From positions 62,001 through 126,000 of the forward strand of contig WBMQ01000006.1 of NCBI GenBank assembly GCA_016630905.1: a stretch of 64,000 nucleotides of DNA, read 5' to 3'. Within the stretch, counting starts at the first letter, position 1, and each line of letters starts with the position of its first letter. A model generated the notes under the pieces. That model did no database searches and was not told where the DNA came from. It was given only the letters and a program-made list of their open reading frames with translations. The DNA is from Capillidium heterosporum (Eukaryota; Entomophthoromycota; Entomophthoromycetes; Entomophthorales; Capillidiaceae). Below are positions 50,885 through 63,870 of this stretch, one piece after another. The translations under genes and the position numbers were made by a program.

Positions 50885-52130
50885 GGTGGTTGAAATTAAT
50901 TTGGTAATGTAAAAAGTTGGAAGGACGTGTTGATAACCTAAAGAAAGTGTTGAAATCCCCTTTGGAAGATGGATAGACGTTCGGTTTATAAACTTTAACT
51001 TTTGGCAGCAATGTAGGTATCCTGGACCAATATATATAGGTATGTTAGCTCTGCATTTGCAGGTTCGGGAATCGATAAGCTTTGGTTTAACATACGATAT
51101 GGTACCATAATTACTTCAAAAGATGTCAGTTGATTGGTAAGCTTCGACTTCTTTAGATTATCTTACCTACTACTATGATCTGAAAAGCTAGGTAAATCCA
51201 TACCAGCATCTATCGTAAAAATCGACCTATAATTTGGGAACGAAGTAGTATTTTATTATTCGGCAAGAATCCAAATTTGGTTATGAAAACCCTATTCCTT
51301 TTATAAGTTATTATAGATAATAATTTAATTTGCGGTCATGGGTTAGTCCAAAAAATCATATGAGTAAGGGATCCCACGATATCAAATTAAACTTCAATTA
51401 CAACAGGCTGGGGCGATGGCAAAAACAGTAATTGTATCGAGTATGAGTCAGATTACTTTGAAGGGAATTCATGGTTTCCGTTGCTAATCTTCTCTTTGCA
51501 ATAGACGAAGGATTCAGAATAATAGCTGGTATAAAAAGCCAATTCTATATAAAATGTAACTCAACTTAGGTTTACTCGCATTTTCGCATCTTTTTGATCC
51601 TAAATACGAGGATATAGGCGAAATGGTACCATCTCGAGGTCGCTTTTTTAAATCTATAAGTTATACGATACTTTACACTAGGTGCTAGAGATGTATGTTT
51701 GTATTAGAGGTTAGTAAGCTTCAGTTCAGTAGCATCCTATAGACAGTTTAAACTAAAAGTATTGTTATAAAGCTCAAAAAAAGCATCTAGGACAAAGGCC
51801 AGATTTTTCATTTACATATCTCTACTTTCTATCCTCAGTAGGATTAACCAACTCATGAAGTATCCACTTTAATTAAAGGTATCGATAGTACTGAGGAATA
51901 GCGCCATATACCTATATAGTTGCAGAATAGACATAACATAGAACCGAAAGTTTTGATCCCATACTTTCGACGATATACTATCAGCTGATAATTTAGACTT
52001 TACAAAAGTCAGCTGGTTGTTGAATATCCGCTATTGGGCTATGGATGCTAGAAGTTGTTGAGGAAATTTATTATTGAAGCTTTGAGCTGTTTGCCTAGTA
52101 TTTTAGAACAAAGTATTTGGCTTCTATCAA
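50885..52130. other. PTR2 copy 2 upstream region
   Basis: Ordinary spacer with a promoter for the leftward gene. Several TCAGCTGA-type palindromic hexamers are scattered here and at 45.7-45.9 kb, upstream of both PTR2 copies. No gene is visible. Confidence 0.45.
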
Positions 52131-52677
52131 AAGCTAGTTTTGATTAAATATAGTACAAATATTTATATTTATAGAGGCAGTTTTATAAGAAAAATTAGCA
52201 TAATTTTTGGTCAAGTATAAGAATGAATTTTAAGTTAAATATAGTAAACTTTTCTAAAACTAATAAAAATTAGATAAAAAATATTAGTGAATTTATATAG
52301 GTTATATATAACTAATAAAACATTATAAACTATTAAAGGATTTTTATTTTAGTTTAACAGATTATAAAATTTTTCTTATAATTTTAAATTACTTTATCAT
52401 TTTAATATATTTAAATTTAAAATAATTATATTAATCTTAATATAATTTATATAAGATATTGGTTAGTTACTTTTACTAAGTATTTAGCTACTAGCTTAAA
52501 CTTTTAGTTAATAAGGTTTAGCTAAATCCTTTATAATTAAATAATTAAAGCTCTTAATATTTGCAAAATTACTAGCTAAGAATTTTTAAATATTTAATTA
52601 AACTAAACTAACTTAAATTTATAATTTTAAAACTTTACTAAGCTTTTTTCTTTTTATATAAAATTTTTAATATATAT

Positions 52678-52981
52678 TGTTAACTTAACTTTTAGATTAA
52701 GTTAGGTATTAAACATTAGAATATTCATTTTTCTATAATAAACCTATAATTTAGCTACTATTAGACAAAGTATTTAAGATATATAGTTAATTATTTATTC
52801 TTATATTTTAAATATCTACTATTTATTAGTATATATTCTAATTAATAATAAGGCTACTTAAATTACCTAAAACTAATTTTCTATTAAGGATGTAGGCTTG
52901 GTTTATTAAGAAAAGATCTTATAAGCTTTTAAATTATGCTTTGTTTTAAATATACAATATATATATATATAATAAAAGAAA
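52678..52981 (-). mobile_element. LTR family C, partial decayed copy
   Basis: Parallels 24411 to about 24790. It starts at the decayed equivalent of the family end and is cut where the family B LTR at 52982 begins, suggesting B landed in or beside C. Old and broken. Confidence 0.65.
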
Positions 52982-53692
52982 TGTTGGAAAACATCTACCA
53001 AGAATACTTACTAGCAAAAGTCAACTAGGCAGTAATAGTAGCCAGTATTCTATAAAAGCTAAGAAAGTTTACATAAAGGTTATATAAAAAGGATAATTGT
53101 GTTTAAAGTTAGATCCAAAAGTGGTAAGTAGACAGAACTATTCTGATCATAGCTATAAGACTAAGGAATATAGTCAAATCCATTGTTTAGCTTAAGTTTT
53201 CAGATTTAGTTTAGTTTAAGTTATTGATTCAGATTAGGTCAATATAACTCTTAATCTTGAAGGAATGCAAATTATCAGTTCTCAATTATACTACACAGGG
53301 AGTCTATACTAAGCTGATAGTAGAAAAAAAATATCAAATGTTCAATATGTTTATTTAATAATTACTTAATCTACTACTAAGTTCACTGTGGGCCTTATAT
53401 AGATGACTTGTCTTTAGTAGTTGGTACTTAAAATACTAGTAATTAATGTTTTCTCTAATTTATCAGTAATATTATTCTTCTTATTTTTTAGGCATTTATC
53501 ATTAATCTAAGAAATTCCAAAGCTAATTTAAAGACAGTCAATGCTAAATAAAATGCTTAATTCATGCTAAAGAGAAAAAAACTTTTAGCATTGCTAAAAT
53601 CAATGCTAAATTAGTAATCTATATGTCCAGAATATAAAACTAAATTTTAGTTATTAAGTGAAGCTATAGCTGATTAAAAGTATTTTCTTACA
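52982..53692 (+). mobile_element. LTR family B copy, fairly preserved
   Basis: 711 bp starting TGTTGGAAAACATC and ending TCTTACA, aligned end to end with 27700-28415. No clear target duplication. A solo LTR, fossil, of middle age. Confidence 0.75.
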
Positions 53693-54304
53693 TTATTCTA
53701 AGCTACTTTTAAATATAATAAATATAAATCATCTGCTTAATGAAGTGCTAGTTATTAGTATTTTTATTATTCTATTATCTTTATCTTTTGCCTTTATATA
53801 AACTCCTCTAACTTATATAACTTTTTAACTAATGGTTATTTCATAATAAATATTTTAATTTCTTCTTGTTATAATTACTATATATTATTAAAGCCAATTT
53901 TCTATAACTGTTAAATTAGCTAGAAGTTGAACCAAAACATTACTAATTTAGAGTAGCCTAAAGTTAATATATAAAATAGCATTGGATTAAGGATAGCTTA
54001 AGATTAGCTTAGAATTTACAAAATAACATTAGATTAAAATTACTTAAAATTAAAATTAAAGTTAATTAGACAGAATTAAGCACTAAAACCTAATAGATAT
54101 TACTGCTTTTTTTGACTTTATTATAATTATAGCCTTGTTTGTTTTTATAAACCAACTTTAGGTTTAGATTGCTACTAAAGTATTAGCTATTAAAGCAATA
54201 ACATTGAGTTTCTTTAGTTTTATTAGTATAATTACTACTATATTGGCTTACCTTAAGCTTAGCCCTATATTTTTAAAGAAACTTTTCTATAAATAATTGT
54301 TATA

Positions 54305-54445
54305 TCTATATTAGTTAGCTTATAATATAATATATATTATGTTTTATACTAAAAGATTTATCAAGTTTAGCTAAACCTACTTAACTAAAAGTCTAAACTA
54401 GTAGTTAAACATTTAGTAAGAGTAATTAGCTAATAATTAATTTAA
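54305..54445 (+). repeat. Dispersed repeat D, copy 2
   Basis: Matches 6762-6895; an inverted relative lies at about 52455-52560. Class unknown. Confidence 0.5.
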
Positions 54446-54717
54446 ATCTACTTAGTTTATATAGTAATATAGCTATAAAAATAAACTAAAATCTTTTCAA
54501 AAAACTATTATTAAAATATAAAAAGGTATTTAAATTTAAAAATAGTTACTAAAAAACAATATCTTAACAACCTTTTATCTAGCTATCTATAGTTATTATT
54601 TATCTTAAATTATAGTTTTTTTCTACTTAGTTTCTACTAAATAGTTTAATTTTATCTTTATTTTAGCTATTATTTAATAACTTTTAAGTAAAGTTTTATT
54701 TTTTATAAATATATCTA

Positions 54718-54904
54718 TTAAAAAATATTTACTAAAAACACTTACTAGCAAAAGTTAACTAGGCAATAGCAGTAGCTAATACTTTATAAAGGCTAATATA
54801 GTTAATATAAAGGTTATATAAAAAGGATAATCATATCTAAAGTTTAATTTAAAGGTATTAAATAGATAAACCTGCTTTGATTATAGCTATAAGATCTAAG
54901 AGAA
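54718..54904 (+). mobile_element. LTR family B, 5' fragment
   Basis: Matches the first 190 bp or so of 52982-53692, then runs directly into family A internal DNA. A broken, old fossil recording one element cut by, or recombined with, another. Confidence 0.6.
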
Positions 54905-55619
54905 TACTGTTAGATTTAATTAATAATGGTATCATAATAGGAAATGTATGATATAAAAGGTTGGAACAGTAGAACTAATACTAATTACAGCATTAGTAAT
55001 ATAAATCATTTAAAGGAGATAAGTTTAAAAAAGTAAAGAAAGTTTAAGCAAAGTAAGCTAAGAAGATATAAAAGTCAAATTATATATTTGTTAATTAATA
55101 GCTAAAAGGCTAATAAAAACAATATTTTATTTATAAATAAATAAGAAATTAGGCTATTATAACAATTACAGTTAATAATTATAATTAAAAGATAAGTAAT
55201 AGCTATTAAAAATAGTAAGGTAGAGTATTATTAAAATATTAATCTTTTATAGTATTTTAAAGTAATTAGCAAGTTTATAATTATTAAATATTGTACTACT
55301 AATATTTTAAATTTTTAAGTTATAGTTATAATTAAAAGAAATTTAATAAATAAAATAAAATATAATTAAATTAGTTATAAATTAAAAGATAAAAATTAGT
55401 AGAAAAATAAATAAAAGTATTAGGTATATAACTTAATAATAGAAATTATAATAGCTAAAGTTAATAAATAAAGTAGTTAAGAAAATTTAGTAAGTAAAGT
55501 GGATTTGTAACTAAAAATAGTTATAAAGTGAAAAGTATAAAGTTAATAAAGAAATGGTATAAAAAAATAATTGCACTAATAATTTAATAATAGAAATTAT
55601 AATAGCTAGGATTGTTATA
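54905..55619 (+). mobile_element. LTR family A, internal 3' end plus 3' LTR, decayed
   Basis: 54905-55066 is the internal 3' end with the polypurine tract. 55067-55619 is a full-length LTR (553 bp against 557 in the preserved copy) with most C and G lost. A 5' LTR is not seen. Old and broken. Confidence 0.75.
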
Positions 55620-56226
55620 TTACTTTAATACTTATATTACTAATAGCCAAGTTTATTATTAGCAAATGCTATCTGTTTTAATACATACTTTTCTACTTAA
55701 CTTAAATAGCTATCTATACTTTAAGCCTACTACTATATAGCTACTTTTATATACTCAACTTAGATATTAGCTATTGTTACTTCTCTACTTAAGAACAACT
55801 CAATTATTATACCTTTGGGTTTAAACTAGAATACTCATAGTGCTATCTCAAAAGCCTATTATATAAGTATATGTGAAGGACCTAAAGAGATATATTATTA
55901 ATGAAACCAAAGACTGTATTAGTTGAGAAAAGGTTCTTTAAAAGGGGTGCATGCCATCAAAGTAAAGATTAATGCTATAAGCTTAAAAAGTATAACCAGG
56001 TAAACGAATACTATAGCTACGTCTTATAATCAAAATTCGGTACATAAAATAAATAAATAGGCCGTTTATACTGTAAAAAATATATAAAGTAAATTATACA
56101 AATTGAGATATAGCAGCATATAGAAATATAAAAAGCTATCAATAAAACAATTTACCGGTCCATTTAAAGATAGCAAAGAGTTGCAGTAAGTGTAGCACCC
56201 TCATAAGCATCTAGATACCGAAAAGT
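55620..56226. other. Spacer, no gene seen
   Basis: Transition from the decayed block to the 3' end of GCV3. Confidence 0.45.
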
Positions 56227-56815
56227 TTAATCGGAGCCGGTCTTGAGGAAGGTTTTGTAAGCACTTTCATCCATCAAGCCATTGACCTGCGAGTCATCGC
56301 TAAGGCGCATCTTGACGAGCCAACCTAATAAAAGTTAGTTTAGATCCACATGAACGCTTACCTTCCGACTCGGGGGTATCGTTGATGAAGCTAGTGTCAT
56401 CGAGTAAAGAAGTGTTGATCTCAACAATCTCACCAGAAACGGGAGCGTAGATTTCGGAAACTGCTTTTACTGATTCGACGGTACCTACTTCACCTACATT
56501 TTATGAGTACAATCAAAAACATAAATATACCTTCCCGCTCTACCGTAGAACCAACTTCATGGAGCTCAACAAAGACTATCTCACCCAGCTCGTTTCTGGC
56601 GTACTCAGTAATACCAACAGTTGCTACGTCGCCATTAAGCTCCAACCATTCGTGATCCTTGGTGAAGAACCTGGCTGCCGATAAAGTTAACAGCTAGAAA
56701 AATTAAAGGTGAATTTACTGGAGTAGCTGGCAGCTCGGAAGGTGGTGGGGGTATATAGAGTTCTCAACTGACGCTGGGCAACGGGGGCCAAAAACTTTGC
56801 GAATCGAGTAGCCAT
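56227..56815 (-). CDS. GCV3: Glycine cleavage system H protein, mitochondrial
   Basis: Four exons: 56815-56719, 56674-56531, 56493-56362 and 56324-56227; 156 aa. The N-terminal 32 residues are basic and hydroxylated ([20 protein letters not shown]), a mitochondrial targeting peptide. Core: [32 protein letters not shown], and the lipoylation site around the Lys in [20 protein letters not shown]. The end [20 protein letters not shown] is standard. The H protein shuttles the aminomethyl group between the P, T and L proteins in mitochondria. In intron 1 the CAG at 56675, not the earlier TAG, gives the correct frame. Introns are 37-44 nt. Confidence 0.94.
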
Positions 56816-57892
56816 CTTTAAAATTGGGAGAAGAAATACAAAGTACCAAGTTTTTTCAACTCAAATTTATAAAGCCTCAGAAATTCTTATATCAGCTGAC
56901 TTTTGGTTCCCTTCTGAAACGTATCGAGTCAGACTTGAGGTACAAATCAAAATCTAATTGGCTAAAGATCCATCAAATCTAAAAGTTTAAACAAGGAATA
57001 GGTTGTACCTACCTTCAAAAGGTAAGCGGAAAGGTCAAATGGCAATGTGAGAATGCTGCTATTGAGTCTGGTCTTAGCAGCAAAGGTTTACTGCCAAATC
57101 CGTAGGTTTTTAAAGGAATTTCCATAGCTTAGAATAGTTGAAGGTGTAGTGGAAAGATATCAAGTTTATCAATGGTATGTATAGTTAGCATTTACATCTT
57201 CTAATCAGAAAATCTATACGTCTTTGGCTTTAAAATAGACAATAGAATTTTTCCAAGAAGTTTCTGCACTAAATTTATACTTAAAACTTATCGCCTTTAT
57301 TTGTCTTTTAGAGAGAATCTATCAAATATTTAGTTTGATAGGTTTCTATAGATTACCTTCCCACCTATTCAATTTCCTACCTCTACACCCTATTCAAAGT
57401 TAAATAGAGAACCAATTGGCCCAGAAAAACAACTAAAGTCGATATATAAATAAGTGCACTATTTAGTAATGTATAAAAAGAGAATATAAATTTCAACTTA
57501 AAATTGGTTGTGCGATTAAATAGAAAAGGTACCAATTATACGAAATTTCCAATTACCAACAAAAGTTTGTTACGTAAGCATATTGTTTTGGTCGGAATCT
57601 TTCACTTCAAACTATTTAAATATTGTTGGAGGTTTGAGTGAACGATTCCAATTAGAGTTTACTTAAAAGCCAATAGTATAGCAAGGAGAATCTATTTGGG
57701 ATACCATCATTCGTTTCTAATAGATGAACAATTTACAAAGCAAATCGAATGGTACAGATCCCATCTCAGTAAAAGAGCAACAGTCATCCAGTAGATACCC
57801 ATCTTTCTGTCAAATTAAAGTTAAAGTTTGTTCCAGTAAAAGTTTCAAGTTCACCATATAAAGTACAAGGCCAACGTTCCAACATCAAAAAA
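56816..57892. other. Divergent promoter region, no gene seen
   Basis: Lies between GCV3 and the dehydrogenase gene, which are transcribed away from each other. Confidence 0.45.
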
Positions 57893-59002
57893 ATGAAAAG
57901 TTGGTTTGACAAAAGCTGGAAGACCAAAGTATATTCAGCCGACTTGACCAACAAAATTACGATAGTAACTGGTGCCAATATAGGTAACTTTAAAATTTAC
58001 TTTCTATTTCATTTAAAATTTTATTTATTTTAATAGGTTTAGGTTACGAAACCGCTTTAAGTTTCGCAAAGTTCAATAGCAAAGTTTACCTATGTTGTAG
58101 AAATCCTCACAAAGGAGCTGAAGCAGTTGAAAAGATTAAAAAAATAACTGGCAACCAACAAGTCTATTTATTAATTTTAGATTTAGCTTTGTTAGAATCA
58201 GTTAAAGCTTGCATAGAGAAGATAGAGAGACTGGAGACTACTATCGACTTTCTAATAAACAACGCTGGGGCTGTATTTACAGAGTACAAATTGACAATAG
58301 ACAAGTTTGAAGCTACCACTCAAGTAACATTATTTCATATACAAATTCATATATATAGGTAAACTACTTGTCCCAAGTCTATTTTACTTTAAGTTTGCTA
58401 TCTATGTTGAAAAATTCAAAACGTGGCAAGGTATTGAACGTAGGTAGTAACGGTAAGTAAATTCTATAGTTTCTGTTGAAGTAAAATTGAAATAGGACAG
58501 TACTACGGTACCTACGATTTAACTAATTTGCCGTGTGGGTACCCTACCAACTACTCTGTTATGGGAACTTATGGTACCAGTAAATTATACTTAACCATGT
58601 TTACCATAGAGCTGGCAACCAAGTTGAAAGATACCAATGTCAAAGTTTGTGTTACCGATCCTAGGTTTATAGCTAGTGATATATGTAATTTTTTCTTTTT
58701 AAAAACACTTTAACCTATTTCTTTGAATAGATACCAAAAGTGAGTACTGGGAAAGGTGGCAGTACTGGTTGTTGCATCCCATACTACGGTTCTTTATCTA
58801 CTTCTTCGCTAGGACTCCTCAAATTTCCAACCAGACTACTTTACATGCGCTATTGGATGAGGATACTGAAGAAGATAGTGGAGTTTACTACATGAGTTGC
58901 AAAGTTACCCAACCGGCCAAGTCAGTTTTGGATTCCAATCGACGTAGAGATCTCTTTGAAAGAACACTTCAGATTTTAGGCTTGGAGGACTTGGATATTT
59001 AG
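57893..59002 (+). CDS. Short-chain dehydrogenase/reductase, retinol-dehydrogenase-like
   Basis: Five exons: 57893-57983, 58037-58323, 58359-58452, 58496-58684 and 58731-59002; 310 aa. Rossmann features of a classical SDR: the cofactor motif TGANIGLG, the NNAGA motif, a Ser-containing strand (VLNVGSN) and the catalytic YGTSK. The spacing of Y-x3-K and a C-terminal hydrophobic patch (PILRFFIYFFARTP) resemble RDH/WWOX-like oxidoreductases of the ER or lipid droplets. It is expected to reduce or oxidise a lipophilic alcohol or carbonyl with NADP(H); the substrate is unknown. All junctions keep frame. Confidence 0.88.
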
Positions 59003-59938
59003 ATAATGGGTAAAAGGTACTTTCTATTTTGGCGTATCTTTTCGGGTTTATAATTACATTTCCAACCTATCGGAGTACGCTTAATATTGGTAACTAAGCC
59101 TTCAAGTAATGGTTCAAAAAGGTACATTACAACCATATCGATTTAATTTTATTTTCTATTTCAGTTGGTTTAAAATTTTCTATAATGCTGAGCTCTAACT
59201 AGTATGTTTATATTAAATATGTGGTAGATGGGTTTCAATAATATATATATGATATGTCCGACTGTTTAAATAAGGACTGTAGGTAGATTTTTCAAAAATG
59301 CACTACTACCGGGATTTATTTAGAGGAGTAAATGTGTTATTTAAAAGCTACTTGTAGGCACAATTTAATCCAGGTTTGATAAGTGGTGGTAGGATATCAG
59401 CTCTATTTCTCCAACTAAAATTAGATAACATAGATTACATTTCAATTCTGCTATATATACTCTTACTTGCACTAAACTTTCATTTACTATTTTGCAGTAC
59501 CATATTTTGCCCTTTATGTCTTCCATATGCTTTTTACGCTGTGACTGCTATCGTTGATATGTCAATTTCCACCTCTAAGCTTACCTTAAACCATCCTACA
59601 CCTTTAACCGTTATCTAAAAATCATGTATCAAACATAGCATCCAAATTCTCCAAAGAAATATAGCTCGGATATAATTGGAGCCTTATTCCCACTCTACCT
59701 CAAAACATTGTATCTTTATCACCCTCACCTTTGCTGTAAACTTCACGGATAAATCATAGTCCGAAAGGCTCTAATAAACTTTGCAAATCGCACCATTCCA
59801 AATAATATCCAAGTACTCCAATCAGATTCCGTAAAATTTGCACTTGAGCTTAGAATGCCCAAAGCCCTTTCAAATCTAATCTTTTGAGATCAATCTTTCT
59901 TTGAGCTCTTACCTACCTTCTATCTACAAAGTTAAAAT
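59003..59938. other. Intergenic, no gene seen
   Basis: An open frame at 59376-59618 is hydrophobic but has no start context or homologue I recognise. Confidence 0.4.
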
Positions 59939-60564
59939 ATGTCCAAAGTATTTACCTACGACGACCTCAGTTCCCACAATACCGATAGTGACTTGTGGAT
60001 GACTATCCGTGGTAACGTCTACGATGTCACCAAATTTATTGAAGATGTATTTTATTTGCTAAAGCCAACTTTACTAACTTTGATATTTAGCATCCAGGAG
60101 GTGAGGAAGTACTTTTGGAGTTGGGTGGTCAAGATGCAACTGAGCCTTATGAAGATATTGGCCACTCTACCTCGGCTGATGAGATGTTGGCCAAATATCT
60201 TATTGGAGAGTTGGATAAATCTTCCAAGGTAAATTTTCCCTTTTTATTTTATAGCCTAACCTTATATTTTTAACAAGAAAACGGAAAAGAAGGATGAACC
60301 TAAAACTCAGACTACTACAACTCAACAGCCTTCTACCTTTGGGTAAGTTTTTTTTATTGCAACTATTTTTATATGCTTTGTATTTCAAAATGTATTTATA
60401 TTTGTAATTTAGACAAATCTTCAATTACTTTTGGAATTAGAAGCCTTAGTTTGAACTTGAAATCGTGGATGTATTAATAAACTATTTGTTATAGATCTGC
60501 ACCTATCTTGGCTGTGGTTATTGGAGTGGCCGCTTACTTACTCTATACATTCTATTTAAAATAA
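59939..60564 (+). CDS. CYB5: Cytochrome b5, tail-anchored
   Basis: Exons 59939-60046, 60091-60228, 60278-60342 and 60495-60564; 126 aa. The haem-binding domain has the axial ligand motif [17 protein letters not shown] and the second haem His in [14 protein letters not shown] Thr/Gln-rich linker precedes one hydrophobic helix ([19 protein letters not shown]) ending the protein, which anchors it in the ER membrane. It donates electrons to fatty-acid and sterol-modifying enzymes. The third intron (152 nt) is the longest in any confident gene here. No phase problem. Confidence 0.94.
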
Positions 60565-61689
60565 ATTGATGGTAATTTTTATAAGCTAGTTTCATTGTGA
60601 TTCGAGTACCATTTAATAGAAGAGAATAGAAGTTCGATTTACTGTAGAAGGCATACTAGAGTAATTGGTCCATTTTAAATCGGATATGGTTCAAGGACTA
60701 TCCAAGATTCTATTTTTTAAAATAGGTATAGGAAGATATGGGGCTTAGAACTGAAAAGCTTTTCCAAACTTTAAAGTTCGATAGGTAGATAGGTTGGTGC
60801 AAACTCATAATTATGCCTTTATATATATACTGTATCCCTCAATGAATCTTACGATTTCCTTCTTAAAAGGGTTTATTTAGGATTATAGTCTATTTTATTT
60901 TGTGTATAATTTCTTCATTGCAGTTAATATTAAGTTGAATGTGCTCTATCGTATAATAAATATCGACGTATTATTTAATGTTTCTATAAACATATAAGTG
61001 TTCTAGCTTTCCAGCGTGATCTTTATAATTAATGGATCTGATTATCAAATTAGGAAATTTGAATTTATTTTACATTTTGGCAAGACTCTTTGGATCCTAC
61101 GTACATCTAATGGATAAAGTACATGTAAACTTGATTCTATTTCGAACCAGCTTTGAAATATATATTTTTCCGTCAATAAATGGTTTTGATGGGCTTATTG
61201 TTTATACCTTCGTTTACCTTTTAAGTTTCATTTAGGATGCTCGGTTACCTCCTTTTGCTTGGCTTACTTGGCCATTTTCTTTGAAGTCTGAGATAATCCA
61301 TGTAAAAAAATGCAAAAAATAGGGTTGATATGTGTGATATCAGATTCAAAAGTTGAATTGTAGGGCCAATTTCTACATAATTGATTATAACTAAACGAAA
61401 AGTACAAATGTTTTTAAATATAAATACTAAAATTTTCATTAATTCTAAAATATTAATTGGAAAATATTTGAACTTTTACTCTTATACATTAGCAGTACAT
61501 ATATAAACATTATAATAAGATACATGTCATAGTGTAAAAGTAAAAAGTAATGAATTTACCTCTCTTTGATCAATATATCTTCAAAATAATAGGCCGTTTA
61601 ATTAAAGTTTATGAGTATCCCAATTTAAGCTGAACTTATAAGTTAGTATAACCTTCGAAACCAGGCTAAAGTCTTTCCAAAAGACATTT
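60565..61689. other. Convergent spacer, no gene seen
   Basis: AT-rich. Short frames at 61032-61235 and 61245-61439 carry no motif. Confidence 0.45.
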
Positions 61690-62748
61690 TCAATCGTCTC
61701 CCAAGTTGAGGTTACGTACCGACGAGTGCTCCAGGTAGCCGGCGTTGCTTGGTTTCTTAAGGTGCTCCGACAATCCCCTACCAAAATTACGGTAGCATCG
61801 GTAGGATGATATGGCGCAGGCGATGAGACTTATTAAGGCCATAACGGCAAAGGTAGTCAATCCCTTCTGATGGTTGTCGTATTTCTTCTTGTAGGGGTAG
61901 TAGATGGAGACCAATTTGTAGGAGAAGTAGACGGCAGCTAGCAGTAGCAGGAACATGAAAATTAACATCAGTTTACGGTTCTCATGACGTACACCGTATA
62001 CGGCAACTACAAGCAGCAGTAAAGTGACCGGAAAGGCAACTATGTTCAACCAAAATTCAATGTCATCTTTCTCCAAAACCAATACGATGAATTGTAGTGA
62101 AAATCCGATGAAGAAGAAGAAGCCTAGCTTCAAAAGTAATACGAAAATCTGATAGTCCAAGTACATCCTACGCATGTTGGTGTCGGCTCCAATCTTCTTG
62201 TAGATCTCCCAGCCGTATTCCTTGTACAATTTAAACGACAGAAAGCAGTAAATAATCGTAGTGACTGCCAAAATGGTGCATACCGAATAAAGCGTAGGTC
62301 GTACCAAGTTAGAGTTGACATTCTCCTTGTTGTCGCCAGTCAGACTCAATATCTGGCTAATCTGCACTATCGAGTAGCAGAAACACACTAAAGCAAACAG
62401 GCACAATCCCATCAGTTGAATTGTATTCTTGTTTCGTATCTAAATAGAAGGGATAAGCAAATGCTAACTTTTAAATGGAATACCGCATCAAATACCAAAA
62501 CTATTTGAAATACTCGGCTCAGGATGAATATGGTTAGGTAAACTTGAATGATTCTGCTGGAGTCGATAAGTTTGAGTGTATAAAGTTCAAGAAAGATAAT
62601 GGTGCTCGATTCGATTAATGCTACTAGCAAGAGTATTATACTGAGTTTCGACCAATCTTTAAAGAAAAAGTTCTACATGAAAAGAGATAGCTTAATAAAA
62701 ATAGCTTCAATATAAAAAGGGTACCTTTGCTTTGCCCATAGCAGTCAT
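61690..62748 (-). CDS. UPF0658-type Golgi membrane protein, copy 1
   Basis: Exons 62748-62725, 62672-62484 and 62439-61690; 320 aa. About eight membrane segments, for example IILLVALIESSTIIFLELYT, VCTILAVTTIIYCFLSFKLY and MLIFMFLLLLAAVYFSYKLV. The conserved C-terminal signature CYRNFGRGLSEHLKK follows the last segment, matching the fungal UPF0658 Golgi family as I remember it. A short N-terminus (MTAMGKAKNFFFKDWSK) starts in a 24-nt exon. The role is unknown. A paralogue follows in tandem at 63871 onward. Confidence 0.72.
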
Positions 62749-63870
62749 TTAAATATTATAGTCGTCTAGTCGTCTTTATCGTATAGGTATCGTCAGGGGT
62801 TGGTATAATTTCGATTTTAATTTTAGAAAGCTGCTAGGGAGGTGCTAAGGAAAAACTCTAGAAATTGGTTTTGGATTTAGAAAGGCAATTGGATTGAATT
62901 GAATTGGATAAGTTTGGGTCAGATTGGAATAGGAATCCGTTAATTAACGTTACTTTAGCTGGAGCATTGCTTCGATTTTACCATATTTTTGTAGATTTGG
63001 TTGGAGCTGATATGTAGTATACAATTATAGGTTAAGGCCACATGGGAAAGTAACCATATCCTACCTTGCCATGTCAAGTATCCAACAACCCCAAAAGTTA
63101 AAATACTATAATAAGTGGGGCATTTAGTCGATAAAGTTATGGGGCTTTGGCTAATAGTTCAAGTAGTTGAAAAAGGCTACAATTTAACTTATGGAAAATC
63201 AGTTCAAGCATTTGGAACGGAATTCTTTGTTAATAGATGAGTTATTTCCTTATGAATTTGGAACAGGGTTTCGTATCCACTGTTTTGACAGCATCATGGG
63301 ATTGGACTTTAGTGGTAAAGGGTATATATTATTGTCAAATATATCAGGTTACTACTAGAGGTAGTATAATAGCGATGTTGCGAGAAACCTTGATCTACAC
63401 CTTTACTTTCCTTCTAGGTTAATCTGCAACTCGCAGCTATCTCCCTCAGCTTGGTTCGTCTGGCTATCTTTAAAGAACTGAAAAGGTAGCTTTTATTGCC
63501 AAAAATGACAGATACTGGGTTTAATATTGTAGGTGTTGATACAAGAGATTAGTTATAGACCAAGTTACATCTGATAAATTGACGAAATAGTTGAAAGATG
63601 AGTAGAAAGTATATCTGTTGTAAGCCATCTGCTAGTCCTAAAAACTAAATCGAGAAATATTAGGACAGGCATCAAGTCCAGTATATAACACTAGTCATGT
63701 GTAGCTATACTGTCGTACGAAACGCATCATGAGAAAAAATAGTCCATCTACCTTATCGAAATAATAGGTTATTTAATTAAAAATTTAGAATATATGGATA
63801 TAAGTTGAACTTATAAGTTAGTAGAAGCCTTCCAATCAGGCCAAGGTTTGATCTTTGCAAAATTGAAAAA
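62749..63870. other. Spacer between UPF0658 paralogues
   Basis: Promoter of copy 1 and 3' flank of copy 2. No gene is seen; a frame at 63237-63422 is unsupported. Near 63750-63890 the 3' flank of copy 2 resembles the 3' flank of copy 1, in keeping with tandem duplication. Confidence 0.45.

Larger units (their letters stand above)
52130..55700. repeat. AT-rich decayed block with nested LTR fossils
   Basis: The largest decayed block. It contains pieces of LTR families A, B and C and of repeat D, described separately. No host gene is visible. The CpT-only cytosine pattern is strong outside 52982-53692. Confidence 0.65.
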
